From Cyclaneusma minus (taxonomy: Eukaryota; Ascomycota; Leotiomycetes; Marthamycetales; Marthamycetaceae), in NCBI GenBank assembly GCA_037179335.1, contig JAKZHN010000008.1:806001-870000 (forward strand): a stretch of DNA of 64,000 bases, given 5' to 3'. The notes below the pieces were generated by a model. It was not told where the DNA came from. It was given only the letters and a program-made list of their open reading frames with translations, and searched no databases. The translations under genes were made by a program, and so were the position numbers. Positions 24,008 to 34,854 of the stretch are shown piece after piece; the first letter of the stretch is position 1; each line of letters opens with the position of its first letter.

Positions 24008-25608
24008 GATTGAAATGATGGTAATAGCAATGCAGTTCGGAGCGCTGAGATGACAAGCAAAGTCTTCTGGGTCGAGGCGAGGACTACCTTTCCACACTAA
24101 TGAGTTGCGACCTTTGTCATGAGATGGATGAGAGGTTTTATGAAGCAACGGGAGACTCCAGTCCTGGCGTGTGATAATAGGCTATGATGCTGATTGACGC
24201 CAAGAAGGCGGCCTTGAGAGCTAATTCTGTGAACCAACATCAAGCAAGAACCAGGGATTGATTGCATACTTAGGTATGTAGCCTCGTCCTTGATCATGCC
24301 ATGGATTATGCTTTCACATGTCACGAACCTATACAAGACTCTTGCGATGAGAGAGGAATGTTTATGGTTCTATCTGCAGCGGTAGAGCTGAAAGGGTGTG
24401 TGGCCAGGTACTACTAATAGATGTGTCGCCTTTCAACATCTACAGTCTACACAGGCAACGGTCAAATATTTATTTTTAGTTCAGCTAGTCTTGAAGAAGG
24501 AGACAAGGAAAATGCACGCTGATTTTGTGATCTCAGGCTGTGGTAGCACCCATTATGATGAAGAAGAAAGTTTGCGGCAAGTCCCAAGGGCGCAGAGATA
24601 CACACCTACCTACATCAGATCATATGGATTCGTGGCTGAAGCCCGAAAAGTCTAGGCTTCTTCTACCCGCCAATAACATTGCGATATTACCGAACGGAAC
24701 TGTTAGGGACCAAGAGGAGGGTGGGGGGCCGAATCCCTCAGCCTGAAGCACGGGTAACAGATTGACTGGGCCAAAGTGTTTGTCTCGGGGTTCTCCATTT
24801 CTGTCGTCCTTTCCGGTACCTGGATCGCTCGCGGTCAGGGTCCCTGTCCACAGGGGTCGGGTCAGGTATGAGATTTAGGTTTTGATGCTGAAGATATACT
24901 GGCTTCAATTTTAAAGATCAGAGGTGGTATGTAGATCTCTGCAGATAAGGTAAGAATCAAAACAAGGTATTGTAATCACCCAAGATAGACTGCAAACGCA
25001 GAAAACACAAGCAACTTCAAACCAAGCTAGCTCGTGATAATGTTTCTTGTCTACCTACTGAGGTACACAGGTATCCAGGAGCGGATTTCAAGGCTCCAGA
25101 CCGACAGCACGTCTGATTTGTAATCGTACCTATGCTGGTGGAGAAGAAAAGATCTCCACGGCCCCACAGCCGTACTTGATCTCCACGGCCCCCACGGTGC
25201 CCTGAACGGATCAACTGTTGAACAGTGAACGTGCAGAGTTGCGGGAGGCTGTGGCTCTTGGCGTTGGCAGTCAGGCACATGCAGCCGCAGCTGAAAACTA
25301 AAAAAGCCATCAATGTACATGTACTGTGCTGCCGCTTGGGGGCCGTGCTTCCCGACCTCGCCTCGCCAGTAATCGAAATGCTTGTCACCTACTCTAACAT
25401 TTAACACGCCAGGGAAAGAGCCTTGCCCGGGCACACACGGAGCTGATAAGTGATAAGCGCTGATCAATGCCGGAAGCGGGAACCGATTCCGTGTGAAGTT
25501 GTTGGTCAGCAGGTGGGTGGAGGGAGTACGTCTTTTTCCTCGTGCTCCCACCTGCTTCAATCCTTTCTGCTCACTGTCCCAAGCCTTCAACAGCAATCCT
25601 CGACGGCC
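24008..25608. other. Intergenic, no gene seen
   Basis: 1.6 kb between the divergent 7TM and P450 genes. ORFs here are short or frame shadows of low-complexity DNA. A short duplicated GATCTCCACGGCCCC lies near 25154-25195. Confidence 0.45.
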
Positions 25609-27362
25609 ATGGAGCCTCAAATCCTGTTCTCGGCCGCTGTGGCCATAGCCATTAGTGGAATCTACTACGTGATCCAGAAACTTTGGAGTGCTCGAGATCG
25701 CTTCAGGCGCCTTCAAAAGCTTGGCATGGTGAGCAACTACAGCGAAGGCAGTTGTGTTCCGGACTGATTGCGTTTAGCCTATGCTGCCTCATAACTTTCT
25801 CCTGGGCCATCTGCTCTGCTTGAAAGAAGCCCTCGAGCAATTCCCTGCAAACGCCCACAAAGTCTACGGGTTTGGGGCAATTTCTCGCAAATTCAATGGC
25901 GCTTACTACTTGGATCTGTGGCCTGCTGCTACCCCTTTTCTTGTTGTCACATCGCCTACGCTAGCCCATCAGGCGATGCAGACAACTCACATTTCAATAG
26001 AAAAGCCCGACGACCTTCGCACATGGTTCAAGTCGCTTACTGGCGGCACGAGTATGTTTGACGCGAGGCCCGAGCAGTGGAGGGGTCTGCGGAACCTATT
26101 TCGCTCAGGTTTCAGCAACAACCATCTGATGACACTTGCTCCGATGCTGGTAGAGGAGACTCTGGTATACTGTCAGACCCTCCGAGCACACGCTGAGAAA
26201 GGTGACATGATTTATCTCGACCCTATAACCCTGCGATTTGTCATAGATATTGTTGGGCAGTTGTTACTGTAAGTCTAATCGAACACGTGCTCAGGACGGA
26301 AAGCTTACTTTGGGTAGTAACGCAGACTTGGGTACTCAGAAGGGATATAGTCCTCTCGGGGATACTATGCTTCAACAAGTCAAAATGAAGACATCATCCA
26401 AAGAGACAGATGTTGTGCTTCAGCTATTCAACTTCGTTCGACCAGTGAAGGAATGGTACAATGGCCGGAAGATGGACGCATACATCAATGCGGAGCTGGA
26501 CAAGCGGTATGAAATCTACAAGGCTCAGAGCAAAGACTCGGCTTCTTTAGGCGAGAAAAGTCAGCCAGAATGCATCATAGACCTGGCGCTCCAGGACTAT
26601 ATGTCTGACCCAGCCAAGGCTACCCGAGGACTCGACAACAAGATACGCACGATAGTTGCCAGGAACACCCGCATGTTTCTGTTTGCCGGCCACGACTCCA
26701 CCAGTAGCACTATATGCTATTGCTACTATCTACTGTTCAAGAACCCTTCAACCCTAGCCCGTATCCGTGCTGAACATAATGAGTTGCTTGGGACAGATCT
26801 TGCGAGTGTCCCCAGCAGAATCTCGGAAGATCCATACGTACTAAACAAGCTTGAGTACACAAACAGCGTGATCAAAGAGACCCTCCGCTTGTTTCCACCT
26901 GCATCGAGCATTCGCGAAGGTGCTCCAGGCGTTGATCTCGTTGACGACGACGGCACAGTGTACCCCACCGAGAATACGCTGGTCTGGGTCATCCATGAGG
27001 AGTTACATCGCAGTCCGCGATACTGGAAGCGTGGCGACGAGTTTATTCCCGAGAGGTGGCAAGTTGAACCTAGCCATGAGCTGTATCCTGTCAAAGGAGC
27101 TTGGAGACCGTTTGAGACCGGTCCTAGGGATTGTCTTGGCCAGAACCTGGTCATGATGGAGATCAAGATTGTGCTGGCGCTCACGCTGCGGGAATTTGAC
27201 ATCACCTCAATGTATGATGACTTTGACAAAGATCATCCGAAGATGGGCCTGGAGGATGTAGAGGGCGAGTCGGTGTATCAGGTTGAGGAGGGCGCTGCAC
27301 ACCCGAGGGATCATTATCCGTGTCGAGTTTCACTCCGCGGTGGAGCATGCTCGCCAAGATAA
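25609..27362 (+). CDS. Cytochrome P450 monooxygenase
   Basis: Membrane-anchored haem monooxygenase of 551 residues. Exons 25609-25728, 25778-26268 and 26318-27362 join in frame. An N-terminal hydrophobic helix (LFSAAVAIAISGIYYVI) anchors it to the ER. The I-helix oxygen-binding motif is FAGHDSTSS, the K-helix ExxR is KETLR, the PERF-like motif is FIPERW and the haem loop is FETGPRDCLGQ with Cys476 as the iron ligand. The general pattern resembles P450s of fungal secondary metabolism such as the StcS/StcB type, but no other pathway gene lies beside it, so its substrate is unknown. All key residues are intact. Confidence 0.92.
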
Positions 27363-27594
27363 CTCAGGATTAGATAAAGGCAATACCAATAGCCAAGGAA
27401 ATAATATTCTGAGTAAATAACAAATTTCCGTTGCCGTGTGGTTGCTAAGTAACGTGATTTTCTAACCACTCAATTGAATACTTCGGAATTCATTAGTAAA
27501 ACCACCAAGGAATAGAGCTTGGATAATAAAAACGGCACCCAGAGATATAGAAAATTATTCACTACAACCGAGAACTCTCAAATGTAAGAATCGG

Positions 27595-28145
27595 TTAACG
27601 GTGGCATGTTTTATCCAAGGCATTCGAAGTGGACGGATGATTCCCTTCGTAGCCAACCGGTACAACATCAACATTCCGAGTAGCATGATTTGCTTGATAC
27701 AGCCGGAACATTGAGGGTGTCCGGCAAGACGGCGTGAATGTAATTATTATATAATAATGGTTGCTTGAACAAGAAATGGTTGCAAGTTTATACTTTCCCA
27801 GCGGAGTGCTCCTGCCTTCATACATGTAGTAAAGATGACGATCATCCAGATACTTCGGATTGATGGAACTTCAGTTATGAGTCTGCGAACAAGCTGATAC
27901 CTCTTTGTATTAAACGACTGACACGATACTTACCATGGTTTCTTCCAAGCACCCAGACAATCCAGCTTGGTACCTCCCTGGATGACACCATCCTGCTGGC
28001 CCCCCTCGTACTCGCACCAAGCGCCGCGGAAGGGTAACACGTCGCGGATGGAAGACACCCGAGGAGTTTGCCAGCCGAGGTTTGATTTCCATACATTGTT
28101 GAATGGTAGAATATCTACTGATATTTCTACTGATACAGGAGGCAA
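27595..28145 (-). other. Possible gene or gene remnant, unrecognised
   Basis: Two minus-strand open stretches look protein-like and could be joined. An upstream part reads SSIRDVLPFRGAWCEYEGGQ and QQDGVIQGGTKLDCLGAWKK and ends at a strong GTAAGT donor near 27933. A downstream part reads SINPKYLDDRHLYYMYEGRS and runs to a stop at 27595. The acceptor needed (near 27869) is not the best AG available, and a neighbouring AG gives an immediate stop. I cannot find a start codon region or name a family. It may be the 3' part of a real gene or a decaying copy. Confidence 0.28.
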
Positions 28146-28689
28146 GCTGTTCGACTTGAATTATGAATATGCACCGCGCAACTATTCTAGCTGTCAAAGA
28201 AGAGTACTTTGCGAAATGCGGCCACGACGACGACACTACCAAGTGCGTCTTGATGTCAGATGACCTCGCAAATGCAAGGAACGGAAAGCGGGTGGTGAAA
28301 GCTATCAAAGCTCTATGGAAGCCATCTGTGCCACCACGGGCTCTGTGCCAATCCCTCACATCAAGTGAATGGAAGATCTGACTATCAACATCTCGCGAAA
28401 AAAAGCCATCAGAAGGCAATTGCAAAGAGGAATAATGGAAAACATGTAAGTACCAGAGTTCTGTTCGGATCCCGCGCATGCCCATGCACCTTGTCTGATG
28501 CGCAACGCAGCCATGACCGTGGCCGAGATTCTGAACGAAATGGGGGAACATATCACTGGCGTAAGTCAGAATTCCTACTGGTATTCCTACTAGTATTCTT
28601 ACTGATTGGCTGCTTCTTGTTATTCAATATGGTTTTCTCCGTATACCGAGCGAACCCAAGTGAATTTCCGCAAGGCCTTCATGACCGAC

Positions 28690-29023
28690 AATCGCTTGGA
28701 ATACTCTCAATCGCTTGGAATACTCCCGATATTTGGTTTATTCCCAATCAAAGAACACTCCGAGTCATTTGGAATACCAGTTTCAGTTATTTGGAAAACT
28801 CTCAATTACTTGGAATATTCACAATCACTTGTGACATTCCCAATAATTTCGAATACTCTCAATCACTTGGAATATTCCCAATCATTTGGAATACTACTTG
28901 AATTACTCCTAACTATTTGGAATATTTCCAGTCACTTGGATTATTCTTGGTCATCTCAGATATTCGCAATCATTCGAACACTGTAGACCGTGTTCAGTAA
29001 ACCAGACTTTTTTCTTCCTACTG
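28690..29023. mobile_element. 19-bp repeat element, one recognisable end
   Basis: 28690-28985 is the longest and cleanest array, with roughly fifteen units close to TTGGAATATTCCCAATCAC. The right end (to 29023) reads ACCAGACTTTTTTCTTCCTA then CTGTA, matching the CAGT-type inverted end seen at 33017 and 36543. No matching left end is visible near 28560-28690, so the left side appears truncated. Confidence 0.75.
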
Positions 29024-29227
29024 TAGGATGTGAACCAGGAAGTTTTTATGATACCCTCGCCCCCCTTTTTCCAGCTTGAATCTGTTACAATTTTCAAATC
29101 ACGCGAGCAAACGAGACCGCGTATAACTTGTAGGCAACGTACCTACGATACAACAAGCAAAGAAAGAACAAAGCTATTCCTTTTCAGCATCCATTAAGCG
29201 CTCCAAATTAACGCCATCTCCAATACC

Positions 29228-29878
29228 TCAGTCATACTCATAAGCACCAGGCGGGGATGCCGCCGAGATCCACTCCAGTGCCATATCAAACCCAATACAA
29301 TCCTCCGTACATCCCAAAGGCGCAACAAGATCACTGAATCCCACCACACTAGCAAACACCTGAAAAGGCCCCAGCGGCTGCCCATTCTCGTCGACATCAG
29401 AGGTAATGGGACAAGCCACCCACCCCTGCGAGGCCCCCTGGTCAAACTGCAACAAGCTCACACTCGATTCTTCTTCAACCATGAAGCCCCCACTAACGTA
29501 CGATCCAGGCGGGGTGATATCTTCTTCGTGCGCAGTGGTAAAAGACAGAGCGCCAGTTGCGTCGACGAAGACCATTTGCTCTTGTATGGCTTGCATGTTG
29601 ATCACGCCAGTGTCATAGGGGTGGATCATGGTGATGTTCAAGAGGCCACCGCATATGTCGGGTGTGGAAGGACAGTAGGTATCGGTCGGTCTGCCGATAT
29701 AGAAGGCGTTGTCCGAGGCGTTGACGGTGCCAAAGTGAATTACCGTGCCGGAGGCGAGAGCGATCATTCCCGCGGATTCATCGGGGTGGGTGTCATTTTG
29801 GCGAGGTAGGAGGAAATTAAGAGGGGATGCACAAGTGAGGGCAGGGAGGAGAACGGCGAGGAGGGTTGCGCTGAGCAT
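29228..29878 (-). CDS. PhiA-like secreted cell wall protein
   Basis: Single-exon protein of 216 residues. The N-terminus MLSATLLAVLLPALTCASPL is a classic signal peptide, followed by LLPRQND, a likely dibasic-type processing point. The body (IHFGTVNASDNAFYIGR, TDTYCPSTPDICGG, then SYVSGGFMVEEESS and a C-terminal CTEDCIGFD) resembles the Aspergillus phialide protein PhiA and related IgE-binding cell wall proteins in length, cysteine placement and motif order. Expected location is the cell wall or medium. A TATAAA at 30038-30033 lies about 155 bp upstream. It is acidic and lacks a GPI signal. The PhiA assignment rests on pattern similarity. Confidence 0.78.
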   Translation of the reverse strand: MLSATLLAVLLPALTCASPLNFLLPRQNDTHPDESAGMIALASGTVIHFGTVNASDNAFYIGRPTDTYCPSTPDICGGLLNITMIHPYDTGVINMQAIQEQMVFVDATGALSFTTAHEEDITPPGSYVSGGFMVEEESSVSLLQFDQGASQGWVACPITSDVDENGQPLGPFQVFASVVGFSDLVAPLGCTEDCIGFDMALEWISAASPPGAYEYD

Positions 29879-30032
29879 GTTGAAAAGTAGGACTTGGTGA
29901 ATGAATATGGAGTCTGGAGTTCGAAGTTGTGGGAGCGAGACGCGGATGCTTTTGGTATGCCTGAGTTGAGATGAACTTAGGATGACTGGTGCTAATCAGA
30001 ACCTGTTTCTAGAGGCAGGCCGCAGAGCTGGA

Positions 30033-30038
30033 TTTATA
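30033..30038 (-). promoter_or_regulatory. TATA box of PhiA-like gene
   Basis: TATAAA on the minus strand, about 155 bp upstream of the ATG at 29878, in a position compatible with a core promoter. Confidence 0.45.
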
Positions 30039-30719
30039 CAGAAAACCACAGCATTTCACAGGACCAATGAGCAGGCACTTTCCCCACAGATGGTCTTTCT
30101 TACCCCCGAGCTTTGGTGAGTTACACAACCATCTTCATCAATTCGTGTTCCCGGCAAGTTCGAGGCCTAGGTATTCACTACAAAAACACAAGGTTTCAAC
30201 TTTGCAACTTTGTACTGTGTCTTTCTTTCAGTAGCTACGATACAGAATGTAGCGAGACTGTCTGTAATGCAGTGCGATTCAGTACTGTGACAGCACAATT
30301 TCGGTCGCATCGGCTATCGACATGATTGTCGGTACTGTCGGCGAGTGGGAGATATTTGGCAGCCGTGATGTAGTATTTGAAAAGACTTGGGATGGCAGTG
30401 TTTGGCCATCACTATAGTCGGACGTTGTTTTGCTGACAGTACCGAGGCAGCAATCCGTCTGTTGTCATCAAGACAGTCACACTGGAGACGGGTTTCCCTA
30501 CCGAAATGAACTCGATTCGCAACCCGCGGTTGTCTAAGACGCCTTTGGTATGATCTCAGATGCCAAATGCAAAGTAACGTTCTCCATAGTCCTCTGTCTT
30601 TGGAGATGCCCCGAGACTCGGTAAGATCGGACGTTGAGACGGCTTGCCTGAGTCTCATATGACTGACCATCTGATCTCGGTGGCCTGCAAACTTGGTAGC
30701 CTCTGACCGGCACAATGTA

Positions 30720-30900
30720 CAGTTACGCGAAAAAGTCTGAACCTGTCTTCAGTAATTGGGAATACCCCTGGTGACTGAAAATACTCCCAAAGATTGGGAA
30801 TATCTTCAATAATTAGGATTATGCGCAATAATTAGGAAGATCCCCAGTAACTGAGAATACCGTTAATGATTGGAAACATTCCAAAGAATTCGAGAATCCC
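30720..30900. mobile_element. 19-bp repeat element with CAGT-type left end
   Basis: The left end is TA followed by CAGTTACGCGAAAAAGTCTG, close to the left end of the 47493 element. About eight 19-bp units follow (for example CAGTAATTGGGAATACCCC). The right inverted end is not recognisable, so this copy is probably truncated. Confidence 0.65.
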
Positions 30901-31219
30901 GATTCTGACCACTGCCACACGCTGATTTCGGAAAGGGTGCCACTGGAAACATCATGGGCGAGTCCTATGAACACTCGGTAACAAGCAGTAGACATCAGGT
31001 CTCGGAGATGAGATGAACTTTTGTTGTTTGCCAACTCATCTTTGACTCGACTCCGGAAAAGCACCACAGCAGCTATGGGTCCCGCAGCCGTGATAGGTAG
31101 CAGTTTGCTGTTGTCTCTTGTAAAACTGCTTCTGTGGTTCGCAGTCGGCATCATCTTGCTGCTGTGTCCGATGGGACCCTCAGTTCCCCGTCTCCCAGTG
31201 GTGAACCTGTCTTCATACC

Positions 31220-32293
31220 TTAGCTGCTGCACGGGACTAGCTCAGTTCGCCACCCCTTGATTGCCGAAACCTCTTCTTCGGTCAGCTTAATGCCAAACCA
31301 CTCCTTCAATGCCTCTACCCGCTCCTTCTCTGTCTCGCAAACTTTCACCACCCTCGTCTTTCCACCCTCATTCAACTTCACCGTTCCATACGCCATCATA
31401 ACTTTCCCGTAAATCTCATTCCCACACATCTCCATCTCGCCCTCCTCAACCCCTTTTCCACCACTGCCCATTTTCTCCCTGCCCAAAAACTTCACAACCA
31501 TCACCTTAGTGGTTTGCAGACTCTCTGCATTCGTGCTCGTCCAATAACTCATGATCCCGAAATCGTCCTTTTGGAACTCCAATTCCGAAAACGAATAATT
31601 CGAATTCCACTGCATCTCCCTTTCATTCCGGTACTGATAAATCCACAACCTATTCCCTTCATGCCTGCTAATCTGATCCGGAATGTGACTTTTGATCAAC
31701 CTTACTTGCTGGGTTCCAATATTACTCAGCACCGGATAGACGTCGTCGGCGATTTGCGGCGAGTACGGATCCTCGTAACTCTCAATCGGAGGATCCTCTC
31801 CAGGGCTTAGATTTGGGCAAACCATAGGTAGGGGCTCGATAGGTCCGTCGCCGCCAAAAGCTATATCGACAGCGTATCTGCGTCCGGTAGGTAGAGTAAC
31901 AATATTGACCATGTGCATCCAGCCGTAATAAGCTCCGTGTGGAACACCGTCCTGGCTTCGGCGTCCGCGGGCGCCGGTCATGTAAACGTTGAAGCCGAGA
32001 CCGTGCAACATGTGGAAAAAGAGGATGCTATTTTCCATACAGTAGCCACCCCGACCGCGCTTGTCTAGGAAAATTTTGCGGAAGAGGATGTGGGGGTCGA
32101 GCGCGATGGCGTGAGCGGGGGAGTAGTGAATGCTGAGGTTTTCGTAGGGACATGTGATGAGCTGATGGGTTTGGAGTAGGCGGAGGAAGTCGAGGGTGAG
32201 GGGGATGTTGGGGGTTGGGAGGAGACGGTATGCTGCGGGAATTGAGATGTGGGAGAGATAGGTGTCGATTTGCGTGGGTGTGAAACCCGACAT
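31220..32293 (-). CDS. Arylamine N-acetyltransferase
   Basis: Acetyl-CoA-dependent acetylation of arylamines and hydrazines in the cytosol; fungal relatives act in xenobiotic or mycotoxin-precursor detoxification. Single exon, 357 residues. The Cys-His-Asp triad is present: Cys85 in RGRGGYCMEN, His127 in WMHMVNIV, Asp143 in YAVDIAFGG. I took ATG 32293 (MSGFTPTQIDTYLSHI), where the family's N-terminal helix begins; the frame is open to 32395. The C-terminal third (GREKMGSGGKGVEEGEMEM) has a Gly/Glu-rich insertion, common in fungal members. Confidence 0.92.
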   Translation of the reverse strand: MSGFTPTQIDTYLSHISIPAAYRLLPTPNIPLTLDFLRLLQTHQLITCPYENLSIHYSPAHAIALDPHILFRKIFLDKRGRGGYCMENSILFFHMLHGLGFNVYMTGARGRRSQDGVPHGAYYGWMHMVNIVTLPTGRRYAVDIAFGGDGPIEPLPMVCPNLSPGEDPPIESYEDPYSPQIADDVYPVLSNIGTQQVRLIKSHIPDQISRHEGNRLWIYQYRNEREMQWNSNYSFSELEFQKDDFGIMSYWTSTNAESLQTTKVMVVKFLGREKMGSGGKGVEEGEMEMCGNEIYGKVMMAYGTVKLNEGGKTRVVKVCETEKERVEALKEWFGIKLTEEEVSAIKGWRTELVPCSS

Positions 32294-33221
32294 CTTGGAT
32301 GTAGTGCGGCTTGAATGATCGTATAGGCTCAATATGAGACTTTGTCGGTTGACCGGATGGCTATTCGGATGTGCATGCGCTGGGGTTCGAGACACTTCAG
32401 TTGATGTCTGGAGATGAAGCTTGGTGGACCTCCAATGCAGCTTCCTATGTTACATATGAAGCTATTCCCGTGTGACTGCTTTAGGCAACCGACCAACCAT
32501 GCCCTGGGTTCACACAATACACGTAATTGATAAATCATAAGTAATGAGAAATCATACATACTTGCTTTGAGTGAAAAGTAAACCAAAACGAGTTGATGGC
32601 ACCAATACCATATTGCGTGCTGACAGGGGCAGGGGATGTTCACCTCGGCAGAAGCATCGGGCTCTCCCGGCTCCAGGGAGACCTTCCTTGAAAAGCCCTC
32701 CTTATAGCCTTATATAGCGCCATAGAAAAAAAGTCTGGATACAGCCAAGAGCTAAGAGATTAGTACTTAGTAATATTTCCAATCACTTGGAATATTCCCA
32801 ACCACTTGAACAATCCCAAATCACCTAAACAATTCCGAATTATTCGGAATAGTCTCAATCACTTGCAATATTCCGGAATATTTGAAATATTTCTAGTTTT
32901 TGGGAATTCTTCCAAGTGGTTGAGAATATTCCCAGTGGTTGAGAATATTCCCAATCGTTGGGGATATTCCCAAGCATTTCGAGGCTGTAGACTGTACCCA
33001 GACTTTTTCGTCCCACTGTAGGTTTCATGGAACAACGAGAATACAACGTTGTCATTTGCAAGTAGACTGCAAAGATGTATGACAGGCTCCGGCGGTTAAT
33101 GCTAACCTTCTTACCTATTCCCCATGACTCGCATTCCCATTCCTGCTTGAAAGTTTGGGTCTCGATTCACTGTTTAAGCGAACTCCCCTCCTTCATATTG
33201 GATGTCCAGTCGTTGGAAAAA
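32294..33221. other. Intergenic with a 19-bp repeat element
   Basis: Upstream of the arylamine acetyltransferase and downstream of the GGCT-like gene, both on the minus strand. It contains the element at 32715-33017. No other gene-like sequence is seen. Confidence 0.45.
32715..33017. mobile_element. MITE-like element with CAGT-type ends and inverted 19-bp core
   Basis: The left end contains GAAAAAAAGTCTGGATACAG. The right end is its inverse (CTGTACCCAGACTTTTTCGT then CCCACTG), followed by TA. Inside, the 19-bp units run in one orientation from about 32760 to 32880 (CACTTGGAATATTCCCAA) and in the opposite orientation from about 32905 to 32980 (AGTGGTTGAGAATATTCCC), so the whole element can fold back on itself. 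Confidence 0.8.
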
Positions 33222-34292
33222 CTATGCGGCAGGACGGTTCGGAGGGTTCAGGGGCGCCCTTTTCTCTTCCCAGACCATTCCGTTGCGACTCAGCTCCTCC
33301 TCATCCTTTTCAATCGTCCTCTCACCGTCCCCGAAAGCCCCCTTGAAGCCGTAATCATAGCTCGTCCAAATCGCCGTAAAAACAGCTGTCAGCAACCACG
33401 CCATCCAAGCCGGTATTTTCCCATTCTCATCACTCACATCCCGACTCCAGCCGATCAAAAATAGCAGAATCCTTCCCCAGAAGCCCATGAAAATCTTCGC
33501 CCCCATCATTTGTCGCTTCGTCGTAATCGTATAAGGTCTCAATTTATATAAATAACTCTTATATTCCTCGGGCAAGGCATTCTCTTCTGCGCCATCGGTG
33601 ATCAGCTTGAGGTAGCGGGCGGATGCTTGCGCGTATTCAGGGTCGGAACGGCGGTTGGCGTATTCTTCGGCAGGGCAGAATAGCGTATGGGCTTTGAAGG
33701 CCGGCGTCGTGGGGCATTGCTCGACGGTGCTGCTGCCCGGAGGAATGGGGTGGCAGTCGACGACAATGTCGCTGTAGGCAGCCCCGCCGCCTTCGGTCTT
33801 GATTATTGTGGCATAATCAGCTTTGGTGACCTCGTAGACAACGCCTACCAGGCCCTTGTGCCAATGCGATTTTCGATAATCGCTTGATATAGAATTACTG
33901 TTTTGTGGACTTTGTGGAGGAGCATTGGGATCTCGTAGTTTGGTGTTGGCGAAGCAGGGCTCGCTATAGGGAAGGCCGGGGAGGTCGAAGGTGAGGGTCA
34001 GGGACGGGACGACGACATTGAGTTTGGAGAGAGGGCGGATGCCGCGAACGCCGCGGAAAGTGGAGGCGCAAAGGTTGGAGCCGTAGGCTAGGTAGAGGAC
34101 GGTGGATTTTGAAGCTGAGACGGGGTCGTTCCTCACTTCATCAAGGAGCTGGGAGGTGGTATAGGCGCACGCAGATTTCGATTGTTCAAGAAGTTGGGAT
34201 GGAACTTCGGGCAACGGTTTCTCGTCGACATACGAGCGGATGTTGTGGTGAGATATGTTGGCAAGCTGGGCAAAAGCTTGATGCGAAGCCAT
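33222..34292 (-). CDS. Gamma-glutamylcyclotransferase-like protein with C-terminal membrane segment
   Basis: Single-exon protein of 356 residues. VLYLAYGSNLCASTF is the YGSNL substrate loop of the GGCT fold; GLVGVVYEVTKADYATIIKT followed by EGGGAAYSD fits the strand with the catalytic Glu. Typical enzymes release 5-oxoproline from gamma-glutamyl amino acids, but many fungal paralogues have no known substrate. The C-terminus has two hydrophobic stretches (IFMGFWGRILLFLIGW and IPAWMAWLLTAVFTAIWTSY), suggesting attachment to an internal membrane, then a charged tail. It is divergent from the amidohydrolase across 562 bp, a possible shared promoter. Confidence 0.82.
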   Translation of the reverse strand: MASHQAFAQLANISHHNIRSYVDEKPLPEVPSQLLEQSKSACAYTTSQLLDEVRNDPVSASKSTVLYLAYGSNLCASTFRGVRGIRPLSKLNVVVPSLTLTFDLPGLPYSEPCFANTKLRDPNAPPQSPQNSNSISSDYRKSHWHKGLVGVVYEVTKADYATIIKTEGGGAAYSDIVVDCHPIPPGSSTVEQCPTTPAFKAHTLFCPAEEYANRRSDPEYAQASARYLKLITDGAEENALPEEYKSYLYKLRPYTITTKRQMMGAKIFMGFWGRILLFLIGWSRDVSDENGKIPAWMAWLLTAVFTAIWTSYDYGFKGAFGDGERTIEKDEEELSRNGMVWEEKRAPLNPPNRPAA

Positions 34293-34854
34293 GGTTTGAG
34301 AGTTTCTGGGCGGAGGCTAACTGACTCGTTCCTTGGCTGGTGATCCTTGTCCAGTGGGCGGCTCTATTTCGACGACAATTGTTCGAAACTTCAAAGCCGG
34401 CTTGAGATCAGTATCACACCAGACGACCTCATCTCATCAGCGGAGTTGGCTTCTTTTGTCAATGGTGTCGGATTTTACAAAGGGCGTATGCTCGGGCTTT
34501 CGGAGCTTTGCGATTCCAGACCCGCGACAAAGCCGTGCTAACTGCCAGGGGACATAGTTGGTAAGCCAGTCGGAACTGTGCCACACAGCTGCATCGATAT
34601 CTTCGGCCTATCAAAGCTTGCCGCAGCGTAGTTCTTCAGGGTGAATTGATACCCCATGGAGCAAAATGAGCTCTCGCATTGATGTTTTACGTACATGGTA
34701 TTCCGGTGGCCGATAACCCCTCGTTGAAGAAGCATGGGATGAGAAGCCCCCCGATGTCCATGAAATCGTCCTGCTTGACAAAACGAACTTAGATTTATAC
34801 TGATTCAAACCCAGAACCAGATTCTTTTCCGATAAGCTGGACAAAAACACCAAG
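34293..34854. promoter_or_regulatory. Divergent promoter region, GGCT-like gene and amidohydrolase
   Basis: 562 bp between two oppositely transcribed genes. No clear TATA box or repeat unit is seen; the role is inferred from geometry. Confidence 0.35.

Larger units (their letters stand above)
27363..29227. other. Intergenic with repeat array and possible gene fragments
   Basis: The left half holds candidate coding fragments on the minus strand (27595-28150; separate entry). On the plus strand, 28163-28381 could encode 72 residues (KRVVKAIKALWKP) of no known family. 28690-29023 is a 19-bp repeat element. Nothing else is recognised. Confidence 0.45.
29879..31219. other. Intergenic, promoter of PhiA-like gene and a repeat element
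   Basis: No gene is supported. It contains the PhiA-like promoter and the 19-bp element at 30720-30900. The remaining short ORFs lack domain character. Confidence 0.45.

Noticed and set aside
25609..27362. P450 as part of a secondary-metabolite gene cluster
   Set aside because: No synthase, transporter, regulator or tailoring gene lies nearby; neighbours are a 7TM protein and a cell wall protein.
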